Assembly (NCBI GenBank): GCA_003674045.1
Contig: PENC01000034.1
Coordinates: forward strand, 1 to 64,000
From: Streptomyces griseocarneus
Lineage (GTDB): Bacteria; Actinomycetota; Actinomycetes; Streptomycetales; Streptomycetaceae
DNA length: 64,000 bases
Direction of reading: 5' to 3'
The notes beneath the pieces were generated by a model that saw only the letters and a list, made by a program, of their open reading frames with translations, was not told the origin of the DNA and made no database searches. A program made the translations under genes and the position numbers. Below, one piece after another: positions 23,220 to 31,766 of this stretch. Position 1 is the stretch's first letter. Each line of letters begins with the position of its first letter.

Positions 23220-24614
23220 ATGCATACATCGCTTCGTACATCACGTCGTACGGCGCGCGGGGCGCTGGCGGTGGCGGCCGCGGGAGTGCTGGCCCTGACC
23301 GCGGCCGCCTGTGGCAGCGACAGCGGCGGCAGCAGTGACAGCGGCACGCCGTCCGCCGGCAGAAGCGGCAGCTCCGACGCGATACCGCAGACGGTGCGGT
23401 TACCCCGGCTGGACGGCCAGAAGCTCAAGGTCACCGCCGTGTGGACGGGCGCCGAGCAGAAACACTTCACCAAGGTGCTCGACGAGTTCACCAAACGGAC
23501 GGGCGCCGAGGTCTCCTTCGTGCCCAGCGGCGACGACATGGCGTCCTTCGTCGGCTCGAAGATCGCGGGTGGCGACCCGCCGGACGTGGCGATGCTCGGA
23601 CAGCCCGGCGTGCTCCACGAGTTCGCGCAGAAGGGCTGGCTCAAGCCGCTCGGCGGCGAGGTCACCGCACAGCTGGACAAGAACTTCGCCAAGGGCTGGC
23701 AGGACCTCGGCTCGCACGAGGGCAAGCAGTACGGCGTCTACTTCAAGGCCAGCAACAAGTCCCTGGTCTGGTACAACACCAAGATCTTCGAGGCGGCGGG
23801 CGCGAAGGAGCCGAAGACCTGGTCCGACTTCCTCAAGACCGCCCAGGTGATCGCCGACTACGGCGTGCCGCCGGTGTCGGTCGCGGGCGCGGACGGCTGG
23901 ACGCTGACCGACTGGTTCGAGAACGTCTATCTCTCCCAGGCGGGCAAGGAGAAGTACGACCAGCTCACCAAGCACACCATCAAGTGGACCGACCCCTCCG
24001 TGAAGGACGCGCTGACCACCCTGGGGCAGCTCTTCGGCAAGAAGGAACTGCTGGCGGGCGGCAACGACGGGGCGATCGGCACCCAGTTCCCCAACTCCGT
24101 CACCCAGACCTTCATCGGCGGCGACAAGGCGAAGGCCGCGATGGTCTTCGAGGGCGACTTCGCGGCGGCGAACATCACCGGGGCGAACGCCGCGATCGGC
24201 AAGGACGCCAAGGTCTTCCCGTTCCCGGCGGTGGGCGACCGGCCCCCGGTGGTGACCGGCGGCGACGTGGGCGTGGCCCTCAAGGACGGCCGGGCCGCGC
24301 AGGCCCTGCTGACCTTCCTCGCCTCCACCGACGCCGCGCGGATCTGGGCACAGCAGGGCGGCTTCGTCTCCGCGAACAAGAATCTGGACCTCGCCGCCTA
24401 CCCCGACGACGTCCAGCGCTCCATCGCCAAGGCCCTGGTGGCGGCGGGCGACGACTTCCGCTTCGACATGTCCGACCAGGCGCCCGCCTCCTTCGGCGCC
24501 AAGCCCGGCCAGGGCGAGTGGAAGGACCTCCAGGACTTCCTGAAGAACCCGGCCGACGTCACGGGCACCCAGACCAAGCTGGAGGCCGACGCGGCCAAGG
24601 CGTTCAAGAACTGA
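23220..24614 (+). CDS. Carbohydrate ABC transporter substrate-binding lipoprotein
   Basis: The 464-residue family-1 solute-binding protein starts at ATG 23220 behind GGGAGGGG. Its signal sequence carries twin arginines (SRRTARGAL), so Tat export is possible. It ends in a lipobox TAAAC with the lipid-modified cysteine near residue 31, followed by a Ser/Gly linker. The mature part has the extracellular solute-binding pattern (VTAVWTGAEQKHFTKVLDEF, GDPPDVAMLGQPG, VWYNTKIFEAAG). It should deliver an oligosaccharide or alpha-glucoside-like sugar to the two permeases downstream. No ATPase gene follows, consistent with use of the shared MsiK ATPase known in Streptomyces. The substrate cannot be read. 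Confidence 0.9.
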   Translation: MHTSLRTSRRTARGALAVAAAGVLALTAAACGSDSGGSSDSGTPSAGRSGSSDAIPQTVRLPRLDGQKLKVTAVWTGAEQKHFTKVLDEFTKRTGAEVSFVPSGDDMASFVGSKIAGGDPPDVAMLGQPGVLHEFAQKGWLKPLGGEVTAQLDKNFAKGWQDLGSHEGKQYGVYFKASNKSLVWYNTKIFEAAGAKEPKTWSDFLKTAQVIADYGVPPVSVAGADGWTLTDWFENVYLSQAGKEKYDQLTKHTIKWTDPSVKDALTTLGQLFGKKELLAGGNDGAIGTQFPNSVTQTFIGGDKAKAAMVFEGDFAAANITGANAAIGKDAKVFPFPAVGDRPPVVTGGDVGVALKDGRAAQALLTFLASTDAARIWAQQGGFVSANKNLDLAAYPDDVQRSIAKALVAAGDDFRFDMSDQAPASFGAKPGQGEWKDLQDFLKNPADVTGTQTKLEADAAKAFKN

Positions 24615-24676
24615 GACGTACCGGGACGTTCAGAACTCTCGGAACGTCCAGAGCGCGCAGAACTGACGGGAGCCCC

Positions 24677-26023
24677 ATGTCGACCGCGACAGCGCAGGGC
24701 GCCGCGGCTCCGGCGTCCGTACCTCCTCCGAAGAAACCCAGGAGCGTGCTGGGCACCAGGCCCTGGGTGGCCGCCTGTTTCCTGCTGCCCGCCCTGGCCC
24801 TGCTCGGCGCGCTCGTCGTCTACCCCATCGGCTACTCGGTCTGGCGCAGCTTCTTCGACTCCTCGGGCCACGGCTTCGTGGGCGTCGACAATTACCACAC
24901 GGTCTTCACCGACGACCGCATCCGCACAGCGCTGAAGAACAACGTCATCTGGGTGATCGTCGCCCCCTCCGTGGCCACCGCGCTCGGACTGATCTTCGCG
25001 GTGCTCACCGAACGGGTCCGCTGGGGAACGGCGTTCAAGCTGGTCGTCTTCATGCCGATGGCCATCTCCATGCTCGCCGCGGGCATCATCTTCCGGCTGG
25101 TCTACGAACAGAACCCGGACCGCGGGGTGGCCAACGCGGTGTGGGTGGGCATCCACGACACGTTCACCGAGCCCGCGCCCTTCCCCGGCGCCCACCCGTC
25201 GAACGACAAACTGCTGACGACGAACGCCGGAGCCTTCACCACCCGCTCGGTGGTCAAGGCGGGCACCCCCGCCGTGCTCCCGCTGGTGGGCGTGAAACCC
25301 GACGACCTCAAGGGCGCGAAGGACGCCATCCCCGCCCGCGAGGTGGCCGGAAAGGTCACCGGCACCGTGTGGATGGACTTCACCCGGGGCGGCGGCGGCC
25401 ACCCCGGCATGATCGACCCGGGCGAGAAAGCCCTCGGCGGGGTGAAGGTCGAGGCGGTCAAGGACGGCACCACGGTGGCCTCGGCGACGACGGAACCCGA
25501 CGGCACCTTCACCCTGCCCACCGCGGCGGACGGCGCACGACTGCGGCTGCCCGCCTCCAACTTCGCCGCGCACTACAACGGCATCGACTGGCTCGGCCCC
25601 TCGCTCGTCACCCCCTCGATCATCGGCGCGTACGTATGGATGTGGGCCGGCTTCGCGATGGTGCTCATCGCGGCGGGTCTCGCGAGCGTGCCCCGCGAAC
25701 TGCTGGAGGCCGCGCGGGTGGACGGCGCGAACGAGTGGCAGGTCTTCCGCCGGGTGACCGTGCCCCTGCTGGCACCGGTCCTGGCGGTCGTCCTCATCAC
25801 GCTGATGATCAACGTGCTGAAGATCTTCGACCTCGTGTACATCATCGCGCCGGGCGCGAGCCTCGACAAAGCCAATGTGCTGGCCCTCCAGCTGTACCAG
25901 TCGTCGTTCGGCACGGACGTCAACCAGGGCGTGGGCAGCGCCATCGCGGTCTTCCTGCTGGTGCTCGTACTGCCCGTGATGCTGGTGAACATCCGCAGGA
26001 TGCGGAAGGAGCGGCAGCGATGA
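24677..26023 (+). CDS. Sugar ABC permease with a large Ig-like (Cna-B/SdrD-like) loop insertion
   Basis: The 448-residue protein is about 150 longer than usual for a MalF/UgpA-type permease. Three helices (about 31-57, 85-112, 118-141) are followed by an extracytoplasmic insertion of about 165 residues. Helices 4-6 and the EAA loop (LLEAARVDGANEWQVFRRV, near 350) then follow. The insertion contains GTVWMDF ... GGVKVEAVKDGTTVASATT ... DGTFTLP, the strand pattern of SdrD/Cna-B Ig-like domains. It sits between helices 3 and 4, where E. coli MalF has its P2 loop that grips the binding protein. Start ATG 24677 has GGGAG. The stop overlaps the next gene by ATGA. Confidence 0.88.
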   Translation: MSTATAQGAAAPASVPPPKKPRSVLGTRPWVAACFLLPALALLGALVVYPIGYSVWRSFFDSSGHGFVGVDNYHTVFTDDRIRTALKNNVIWVIVAPSVATALGLIFAVLTERVRWGTAFKLVVFMPMAISMLAAGIIFRLVYEQNPDRGVANAVWVGIHDTFTEPAPFPGAHPSNDKLLTTNAGAFTTRSVVKAGTPAVLPLVGVKPDDLKGAKDAIPAREVAGKVTGTVWMDFTRGGGGHPGMIDPGEKALGGVKVEAVKDGTTVASATTEPDGTFTLPTAADGARLRLPASNFAAHYNGIDWLGPSLVTPSIIGAYVWMWAGFAMVLIAAGLASVPRELLEAARVDGANEWQVFRRVTVPLLAPVLAVVLITLMINVLKIFDLVYIIAPGASLDKANVLALQLYQSSFGTDVNQGVGSAIAVFLLVLVLPVMLVNIRRMRKERQR

Positions 26024-26901
26024 CCACGCTGGACACGGCCGTACGGGCGAAGCGGTCGCTGCCCGCCCGAATAGCCGCCCGGCTCGGCGGGGGCGCGATG
26101 CGCGTCTTCCTCGTGGCCGTCGGCCTGCTCTGGCTGACGCCGACGGTGGGACTGCTGCTCTCCTCCCTCCGCGACAAGACCGACATCGCCTCCTCCGGCT
26201 GGTGGAAGGTCTTCTCCCACCCGGCCCAGCTCACCACGGAGAGCTACAGCGCCCTCTTCCACAACGACACGGTCATGCGGTCGCTGCTCACCACGGCACT
26301 GATCACGGTGCCCGCGACCGTACTGGTGATCCTGATCGGGGCCCTGGCGGGCTACGCCTTCGCATGGCTGGACTTCCCCGGCCGCGACTGGTGGTTCATG
26401 CTCGTCGTGGGCCTGCTGGTGGTGCCAGTGCAGGTGGCACTGATCCCGGTGGCCAAACTCTTCAACACCCTGGGCATCTTCGAGAGCACACCCGGCGTGG
26501 TCCTCTTCCACACGGCGTTCGGACTGCCGTTCGCCGTGTTCCTGCTGCGCAACTTCTTCGCGGAGATCCCCCGCGAGCTGCTGGAGGCGGCCCGGCTGGA
26601 CGGCGCGGGCGAACTACGGCTCTTCACCCGGGTCGTACTGCCCCTGGGCGGCCCGGCGATCGCCTCCCTGGGCATCTTCCAGTTCCTGTGGGTGTGGAAC
26701 GACATGCTGATCGCACTGATCTTCGCCGACAGCGGGCACCCTCCGATCACGGTCGCCCTCCAGCAGCAAGTACGCCAGTTCGGCGACAACATCGACGTCC
26801 TCGCATCGGGTGCGTTCCTTTCCATGGTGGTCCCGCTTGCGGTCTTCTTCGCGTTCCAGAGGCAGTTCGTGAGTGGGGTGATGGCGGGGGCGGTCAAGTA
26901 G
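26020..26901 (+). CDS. Sugar ABC permease, MalG/UgpE type
   Basis: The 293-residue inner-membrane protein has six predicted helices and a standard EAA loop (LLEAARLDGAGELRLFTRVV, about 195-215). It is the second half of the importer channel. Its ATG overlaps the stop of the first permease (ATGA), indicating translational coupling. Length and layout are normal, in contrast to its partner. The operon ends here at repeat copy E, with no ATPase gene. Confidence 0.92.
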   Translation: MTTLDTAVRAKRSLPARIAARLGGGAMRVFLVAVGLLWLTPTVGLLLSSLRDKTDIASSGWWKVFSHPAQLTTESYSALFHNDTVMRSLLTTALITVPATVLVILIGALAGYAFAWLDFPGRDWWFMLVVGLLVVPVQVALIPVAKLFNTLGIFESTPGVVLFHTAFGLPFAVFLLRNFFAEIPRELLEAARLDGAGELRLFTRVVLPLGGPAIASLGIFQFLWVWNDMLIALIFADSGHPPITVALQQQVRQFGDNIDVLASGAFLSMVVPLAVFFAFQRQFVSGVMAGAVK

Positions 26902-26920
26902 TCCTTGGGGCGTCTCTTGA

Positions 26921-27002
26921 GGGTGCGTCTTGCGCCTGGCGCGCGGCTGCGGGTCCGTTGTTGCTGGTCGCGCAGTTCCCCGCGCCCCTGACGGGGCGCG
27001 CC
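26921..27002 (+). repeat. Dispersed intergenic core repeat, copy E
   Basis: GGGTGCGTCTTGCGCCTGGC ... TGGTCGCGCAGTTCCCCGCG then the GCGCCCC-tgac-GGGGCGC hairpin. It lies between the convergent 3' ends of the permease (26901) and the next glycosyltransferase (27047), where it could act as a bidirectional terminator. Confidence 0.85.
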
Positions 27003-27046
27003 GCCCCAGGCCCGACACGTCACGAGCGATGCCCCCGGAGAGCTCC

Positions 27047-28693
27047 TCACCCTCGGCGTATGTAGAGCGTGACCGCACCCCCTCGGACGAAGACCGACGA
27101 CTCCTCGCGGCAGAGCTCCCCGAGCTCTGCCACCTTCGTCGACTCCGCTCGCTGCGCGCGGAACCAGGGTGTGCCCACCGAGCTCGTATCCGCGACGGCC
27201 CAGATCCGGGTGCCTGCCGGGAGCCGTGCCAGCCGGGCGTGGAGATCCACGGTGCTGCTGACCTCCTCTCCGAAGAGGGTTCCGGAGGCCGCGGGTGAGC
27301 GCTTCAGCGCGAGGTCGTGGAGGCCCGTGAAGTCCTGTGGGTAGGCGAGGGCGACGCGGCGCTCGTGGAGCGGGAGGAAGAGCACCGCGTCCCCCGGGCG
27401 GGCCAGCCGGCCGGCCAAAGCGGCCACGGGGGCGAGCGAGTCGCCCCGGCTCGTGGGCAGGCGCTCCCGCTCCTGTTGCGGCAGCTGCCACAGGAAGGCC
27501 ACCGCGACGGCGGCCACCCCGGTCAGGGCCACGGTCCGCCGCCACGGGAGCGCCCCGAGGAGCCGGTCGGCCCCGGCGGCGGCGAGCAGGGGCACCCCCG
27601 CGAGGCAGAAGAGCAGGTAACGGTCGAGGAAGAGCGGCTTGTACTGGGCGGCCGCGTAGAGCAGGGCGGGCGGCACGAGCGCGAGCGGCAGCGCGACGGC
27701 GTTCAGGTGGAGTGCCCTCGTCCGGTGCCCCCCACGGCCCGCGCGTCCCGCTCGGGGCGCGGGGGTGACGAGGGCCACGGCGATCAGCAACAGCGTGCCC
27801 GCGAGGACGAGGTCGCGAGGGCCCGCGAAGGACCGCAGCAGCGCTTCCGCCTCGGCGGGCCCGGGGGTCCTGATCCAGGAGACCTGGGCACTCTGCCCGC
27901 GGGAGAGGACGGCCAGCGGCACGAGCGCCGCGCACGCGGCGGCGGCCGCGAGGCCCCAGGCGCGCCAGGTCCGGCCCGGCACCCGGGAGACGAGCAGGGT
28001 CACGGCGTGCGCGGCCAGGAGCAGGATCGCGAACTCGTGCAGCAGCGCGGTGACCGCGACCACCGCGCCGTAGCCCGCCCACCGGACGCGGCCGCCGTCC
28101 TCGACGGCGCCGGTCAGCAGCCACGTCGCCAGCGCGGCACCCGCGGCGACCAGCGCGTAGGAGCGACCCTCCTGCGCGTAGTGGCTGACGAAGGGGGTGG
28201 CCGCGTAGAGCAGCCCGGCCCACAGGCCGACGCGCGGGCGGGCCAGACGGCTGCCGAGGGCACCGACGAGCGCGGCGGTGGCCGCGGCGGCGGCGACGGA
28301 CGGCAGGCGCAGCACGATCTCGTCGGCGCGTACGGCGAGCACGGCGTGCATCAGCAGGTAGTAGAGGCCGTGGACGGCGTCGACCGAACCGAGCAGGTGC
28401 CATATCTGCGGCACCGAGCGGCGCGCCACCTGGAACGTGGCGCTCTCGTCCCGCCACATCGTGCCGCGGTCGAGGCCCCACAGACCGACGGCGAGCATTG
28501 CGAGCGCGGGGACGAGCACCGCGAGCGCGGCGGCACGGCGGGCGGGGGCCAAGGCCACACGCCACCATGGGCCGCCGCGGACCGGTTCGGACGCCGACGC
28601 GGATGCCGGGGCCGATGCCGCCGCCGACGCCACCCCCGGTGCCGGCGACTCCTGGCGGAGTGCCCCCGTCCGCCTCGTCAGTACCGTGCGCAT
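27047..28693 (-). CDS. Polytopic GT-C glycosyltransferase (GT39/ArnT-like)
   Basis: The protein of about 548 residues starts at ATG 28693 behind GAGGGGGA. It has about ten membrane helices. The acidic pair expected of GT-C enzymes is in the first outside loop (MWRDESATFQVARRS, near residue 81), followed by VHGLYYLLMHAVL, typical of the GT39/ArnT family. These enzymes move a sugar from a polyprenyl-phosphate carrier to a protein or lipid on the outer face. A polyprenol-phosphate mannose synthase encoded at 37466-38281 could supply the donor. The C-terminal ~150 residues form a soluble extracytoplasmic domain. The acceptor is unknown. Confidence 0.82.
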   Translation of the reverse strand: MRTVLTRRTGALRQESPAPGVASAAASAPASASASEPVRGGPWWRVALAPARRAAALAVLVPALAMLAVGLWGLDRGTMWRDESATFQVARRSVPQIWHLLGSVDAVHGLYYLLMHAVLAVRADEIVLRLPSVAAAAATAALVGALGSRLARPRVGLWAGLLYAATPFVSHYAQEGRSYALVAAGAALATWLLTGAVEDGGRVRWAGYGAVVAVTALLHEFAILLLAAHAVTLLVSRVPGRTWRAWGLAAAAACAALVPLAVLSRGQSAQVSWIRTPGPAEAEALLRSFAGPRDLVLAGTLLLIAVALVTPAPRAGRAGRGGHRTRALHLNAVALPLALVPPALLYAAAQYKPLFLDRYLLFCLAGVPLLAAAGADRLLGALPWRRTVALTGVAAVAVAFLWQLPQQERERLPTSRGDSLAPVAALAGRLARPGDAVLFLPLHERRVALAYPQDFTGLHDLALKRSPAASGTLFGEEVSSTVDLHARLARLPAGTRIWAVADTSSVGTPWFRAQRAESTKVAELGELCREESSVFVRGGAVTLYIRRG

Positions 28694-28815
28694 GCCGTCC
28701 CCCTCGCGTGCCGCGTCCCGGCCCGGCGCCCTTCGCGCCGCCGGTTCCGATGTTTCCTCCATCCGGCCGTGCGCGGGCCGGGAAATCCACAGGGCGGACC
28801 TGTTCGTGAGTAAAG

Positions 28816-30591
28816 ATGATTTATATGGAGGTGGATGCCGACGGACTCGCGGAGCCCGTCCCCGCCATGCCCGCGACACCCCCCGAGTCCGAGACGCCTG
28901 CCGGCTCCACGAGGCCTGCCGGCTCCATGACGCCCGCCGAGCCCGTCGGCCCGCCGCAGGTCGCGGTGGTCGTCATCGGCTTCGACGACGCGGGCCGGAT
29001 CGGTGACGCCGTGCGGTCGGCCCTCGCCCAGGGGCCGGTCGTCTCCGAGGTCGTCGCCGTGGACGACGCGTCCACCGACGGCACGGGCCGCGTGCTCGAC
29101 GAACTGGCTGCCGGGGAGCCCCGCTTGCGGGTCGTGCACCGGGCGGTCAACAGCGGCGGCTGCGGGGCCCCGCGCAACGACGGCGTACGGGCCGCGACCG
29201 CGCCGTACGTGATGTTCCTGGACAGCGACGACATACTTCCCGAGGGCGCGGCGGAGGCCCTCCTGCGGGCCGCGCTGCGGCATCACGCGCCCGTGGCGGC
29301 GGGGCTGTGCGTGCGCCGCGAACTGCCCCGGGGGCGCGAGACCCGCTGGCAGCCCGGCCTGTACCGGCGGGCGGGCGTCCGCTCCGCCGCCGACCGCCCG
29401 GCGCTGCTCCACGACACGCTCTGCGTCAACAAGCTGTATTCGCGCGCCTTCCTCACCGAACACGCCATCGCCTTCCCCGAAGGGCCCTTCATCTACGAGG
29501 ACTTCGTCTTCACGGCGCGGGTGCTGGCGGCGGCGCCCCGCGTCGCGACCGTGCCCGACACCGTCTACATCTGGCACGTGCGGCGTGACGGCGCGCCGTC
29601 GATCTCCCTGGACCGCGAACGCATCGCCAACTGGCAGGCGCGCGTCTCCGCCCACCGCCGGAGCGTGGACGTCTTCCGCGAGGCGGGCAGCGAGGCGCTG
29701 GCCCGCGCGGCGCGGGTGAAGTTCCTCGACCACGACCTGCGGATGTACGTACGCGAACTGCCCCTGCGCAGCGCGGGCTACCGGCACGCCTGGTGGCGGG
29801 TCACCCGCGGCTATCTGGCCACGTACGAGGAGGCGGAGCTGCGCGCGGCCCGCGCCCCGTCGCGCTGGATCGCCCGGGTGGTGCTCGCCGCGGAGGCGCC
29901 GCGCGACCTCGCCCGGCTGTCCCAGCTCGCCGCCCGCCCGGCACGGCTCCTGCCCCCGTACGCGGAGCACGAGGGTGCCCCGGTGTGGGCGCCGGACCTC
30001 CCGGCCGCGCTCCTGGACGGTGTCACGGACCCGGCGGCGGTGCCCGTCGGCCGGCTCCCGGTGACGGTCGACGCGGAACTGCGGCCCCTGCGCCGCGAAC
30101 TGCGGCTGCGGGTGCACGACCTGTACGGACGGCTCGCCGCCGGTCCTCCGCGCACGGTCGACGTCGAGCTGAACCACCGCAACGGCACGGCGGGTCTGCG
30201 GTGCAGCGTCCCCCTGTTCGGCGGTCCGCCGTGGAGCGTGCGGCTGCCGGTCGGCCTCGCGCGGCTCGCCGGGCTGGGCGTGCGCGACGGTGCGGGCAGC
30301 GCACCGCAGTCCTGGGACATCCGCGTCCGGCTGCACCCGTCGACAGGCGGTTCCTTCCGTACCTCCGTACGGGCCGCGGGGCGTGGCCTGCACCGGCTCG
30401 CCCTGCCGAGCCTGCGCTTCGGCCTGCTGCTGGCCCACCCCCATGCCACGGCCACCGGTTCGCTGGCCGTCCGGCTGGCTCCGGGCGTACGGGCGGCCGC
30501 GTCGGTCGTCCTGCGCAGGCTGTGGCCTCCTGGCCGGGACGGGCATCATGGGCACCGCGGGCGGCACAGACGACGCGGGCGGCACGGCTGA
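28816..30591 (+). CDS. GT2 family glycosyltransferase (teichoic/wall-polymer type)
   Basis: The 591-residue cytoplasmic protein has a Pro/Thr-rich N-terminal ~35 residues and then a GT-A catalytic domain. This shows VVVIGFDDAGRIGDAVRSAL, VDDASTDGTG, NSGGCGAPRNDG, the metal-binding FLDSDD, VNKLYSRAF and YEDFVFTARVL. About 250 C-terminal residues of beta-rich linker follow. The N-terminal half is a clear paralogue of the GT2 half of the fusion protein at 31763-34642 (same NSGGCGAPRN and NKLY motifs), but the TagF half is absent. It is divergent from the GT39-like gene and convergent with a GT4 gene. ATG 28825, three codons in, is an alternative start. Confidence 0.85.
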   Translation: MIYMEVDADGLAEPVPAMPATPPESETPAGSTRPAGSMTPAEPVGPPQVAVVVIGFDDAGRIGDAVRSALAQGPVVSEVVAVDDASTDGTGRVLDELAAGEPRLRVVHRAVNSGGCGAPRNDGVRAATAPYVMFLDSDDILPEGAAEALLRAALRHHAPVAAGLCVRRELPRGRETRWQPGLYRRAGVRSAADRPALLHDTLCVNKLYSRAFLTEHAIAFPEGPFIYEDFVFTARVLAAAPRVATVPDTVYIWHVRRDGAPSISLDRERIANWQARVSAHRRSVDVFREAGSEALARAARVKFLDHDLRMYVRELPLRSAGYRHAWWRVTRGYLATYEEAELRAARAPSRWIARVVLAAEAPRDLARLSQLAARPARLLPPYAEHEGAPVWAPDLPAALLDGVTDPAAVPVGRLPVTVDAELRPLRRELRLRVHDLYGRLAAGPPRTVDVELNHRNGTAGLRCSVPLFGGPPWSVRLPVGLARLAGLGVRDGAGSAPQSWDIRVRLHPSTGGSFRTSVRAAGRGLHRLALPSLRFGLLLAHPHATATGSLAVRLAPGVRAAASVVLRRLWPPGRDGHHGHRGRHRRRGRHG

Positions 30592-30614
30592 CCCAGTCGG
30601 CCGGACCGGCCGCC

Positions 30615-31766
30615 TCACCGGTCGATCTCCTCGAACAGGGCCTCCCAGCGGTCCAGTACGCGCGCCGCGCGCAGGGGTGCCACGTGCTCGCGCGCGGCCC
30701 GCCCGTAACGGGAGCGCAGCTCCGCGTCCCGCATCAGTGCGCGCAGTGCCGTGGCGAAGGCCGCCGTGTCACCGGCGGGGACGAGCGTTCCCGTACGCCC
30801 GTGGTCGACCAGTTCACGTACCCCGCCGGAGAGGTCGAAGCTCACACAGGGCACCCCGGCGGCCGAGGCCTCCGCGAGGGCCATGGGGCGCCCTTCCCGC
30901 TCGCTGGTCAGGGCCACCACGGACAACTCCCGGTAGGCGGCGGCCATGTCGCGCACACTGCCCCGGAAGCGCACCCGGCCGTCGATGCCGAGCCGCGCCG
31001 CCCGGGACCGGAGCCCGGTTTCCTCGGGGCCGTCGCCGAAAAGATGCAGTTCCCAGCCGGGCGTGCCGGGTGTCTCGGCGCAGGCCGCGGCGAACGCGTC
31101 GAGCAGCCGGTCCAGGCGTTTGACGTCCTCCAGCCGTCCGACGGCGCCGACGCGCCGGGTGTCCAGCGGGGCGGGGTCGCCGGGGGCGAAGGGCAGGGGG
31201 TTGGGCATGACGGCCGCGTTGGGCAGCCGCCTGCGGCGGAACTCGGCGGCGTCCGGCTCGCTGAGGAACAGGGATTTCTCCAGCGCCGGATAGTGCCGCA
31301 GGATCAGCTGGAGGTTCTCCGTGGCGCGGGCCTGGTGAAAGGACTCGTGGTACTGCCCGATGGCCTTGAGGCGCGGCCGTTCGACCTCGTCGAGCCAGGC
31401 CGCCGCCCAGGGCGAGCCGATGACGACGAACCCCTCCCGCACCCGTGCGAAGCGCTCGGCGAGCCGCGCGCGGGCCTTGTCGCGCTCCCGGCGGGCGACC
31501 CGCGCGGCCCGCAGCCGGGCCGGGCTCAGCCGCTCCGTGACGGACGTGGCCTGCAGCGACGGCGCGGCGGGCGAACGGTAGAGGGTGAGGTGCCGGTAGG
31601 CCCGGTCGGCGATGTGGACATGCGGCTCGGCACTGGGCCGGATGCCGACCAGCTCCACCCGGTGGCCGCGCTCGGCGAAGCCCTGGGCGAGGGTGTGCAG
31701 GACCCGTTGCGAGCCGCCCATGGAGTCGACGTCGATACCGACGAGGAAGAGATCGCGCGGCGTCAT
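30615..31766 (-). CDS. GT4 family glycosyltransferase
   Basis: The 383-residue GT-B enzyme has an N-terminal glycine-rich acceptor motif (GIDVDSMGGSQRVLHTL). Its C-terminal nucleotide-sugar domain contains VGRLEDVKRLDRLLDAF, LFGDGPE and the EREGRPMALAEA E-x7-E motif near 289. Members transfer sugars with retention, here probably onto a wall polymer. ATG 31766 overlaps the stop of the upstream GT2-TagF gene (ATGA) and has a strong GGAAGGAGG, so both are made together. It is the last gene of the envelope operon read from 39441 downward. Confidence 0.88.
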   Translation of the reverse strand: MTPRDLFLVGIDVDSMGGSQRVLHTLAQGFAERGHRVELVGIRPSAEPHVHIADRAYRHLTLYRSPAAPSLQATSVTERLSPARLRAARVARRERDKARARLAERFARVREGFVVIGSPWAAAWLDEVERPRLKAIGQYHESFHQARATENLQLILRHYPALEKSLFLSEPDAAEFRRRRLPNAAVMPNPLPFAPGDPAPLDTRRVGAVGRLEDVKRLDRLLDAFAAACAETPGTPGWELHLFGDGPEETGLRSRAARLGIDGRVRFRGSVRDMAAAYRELSVVALTSEREGRPMALAEASAAGVPCVSFDLSGGVRELVDHGRTGTLVPAGDTAAFATALRALMRDAELRSRYGRAAREHVAPLRAARVLDRWEALFEEIDR

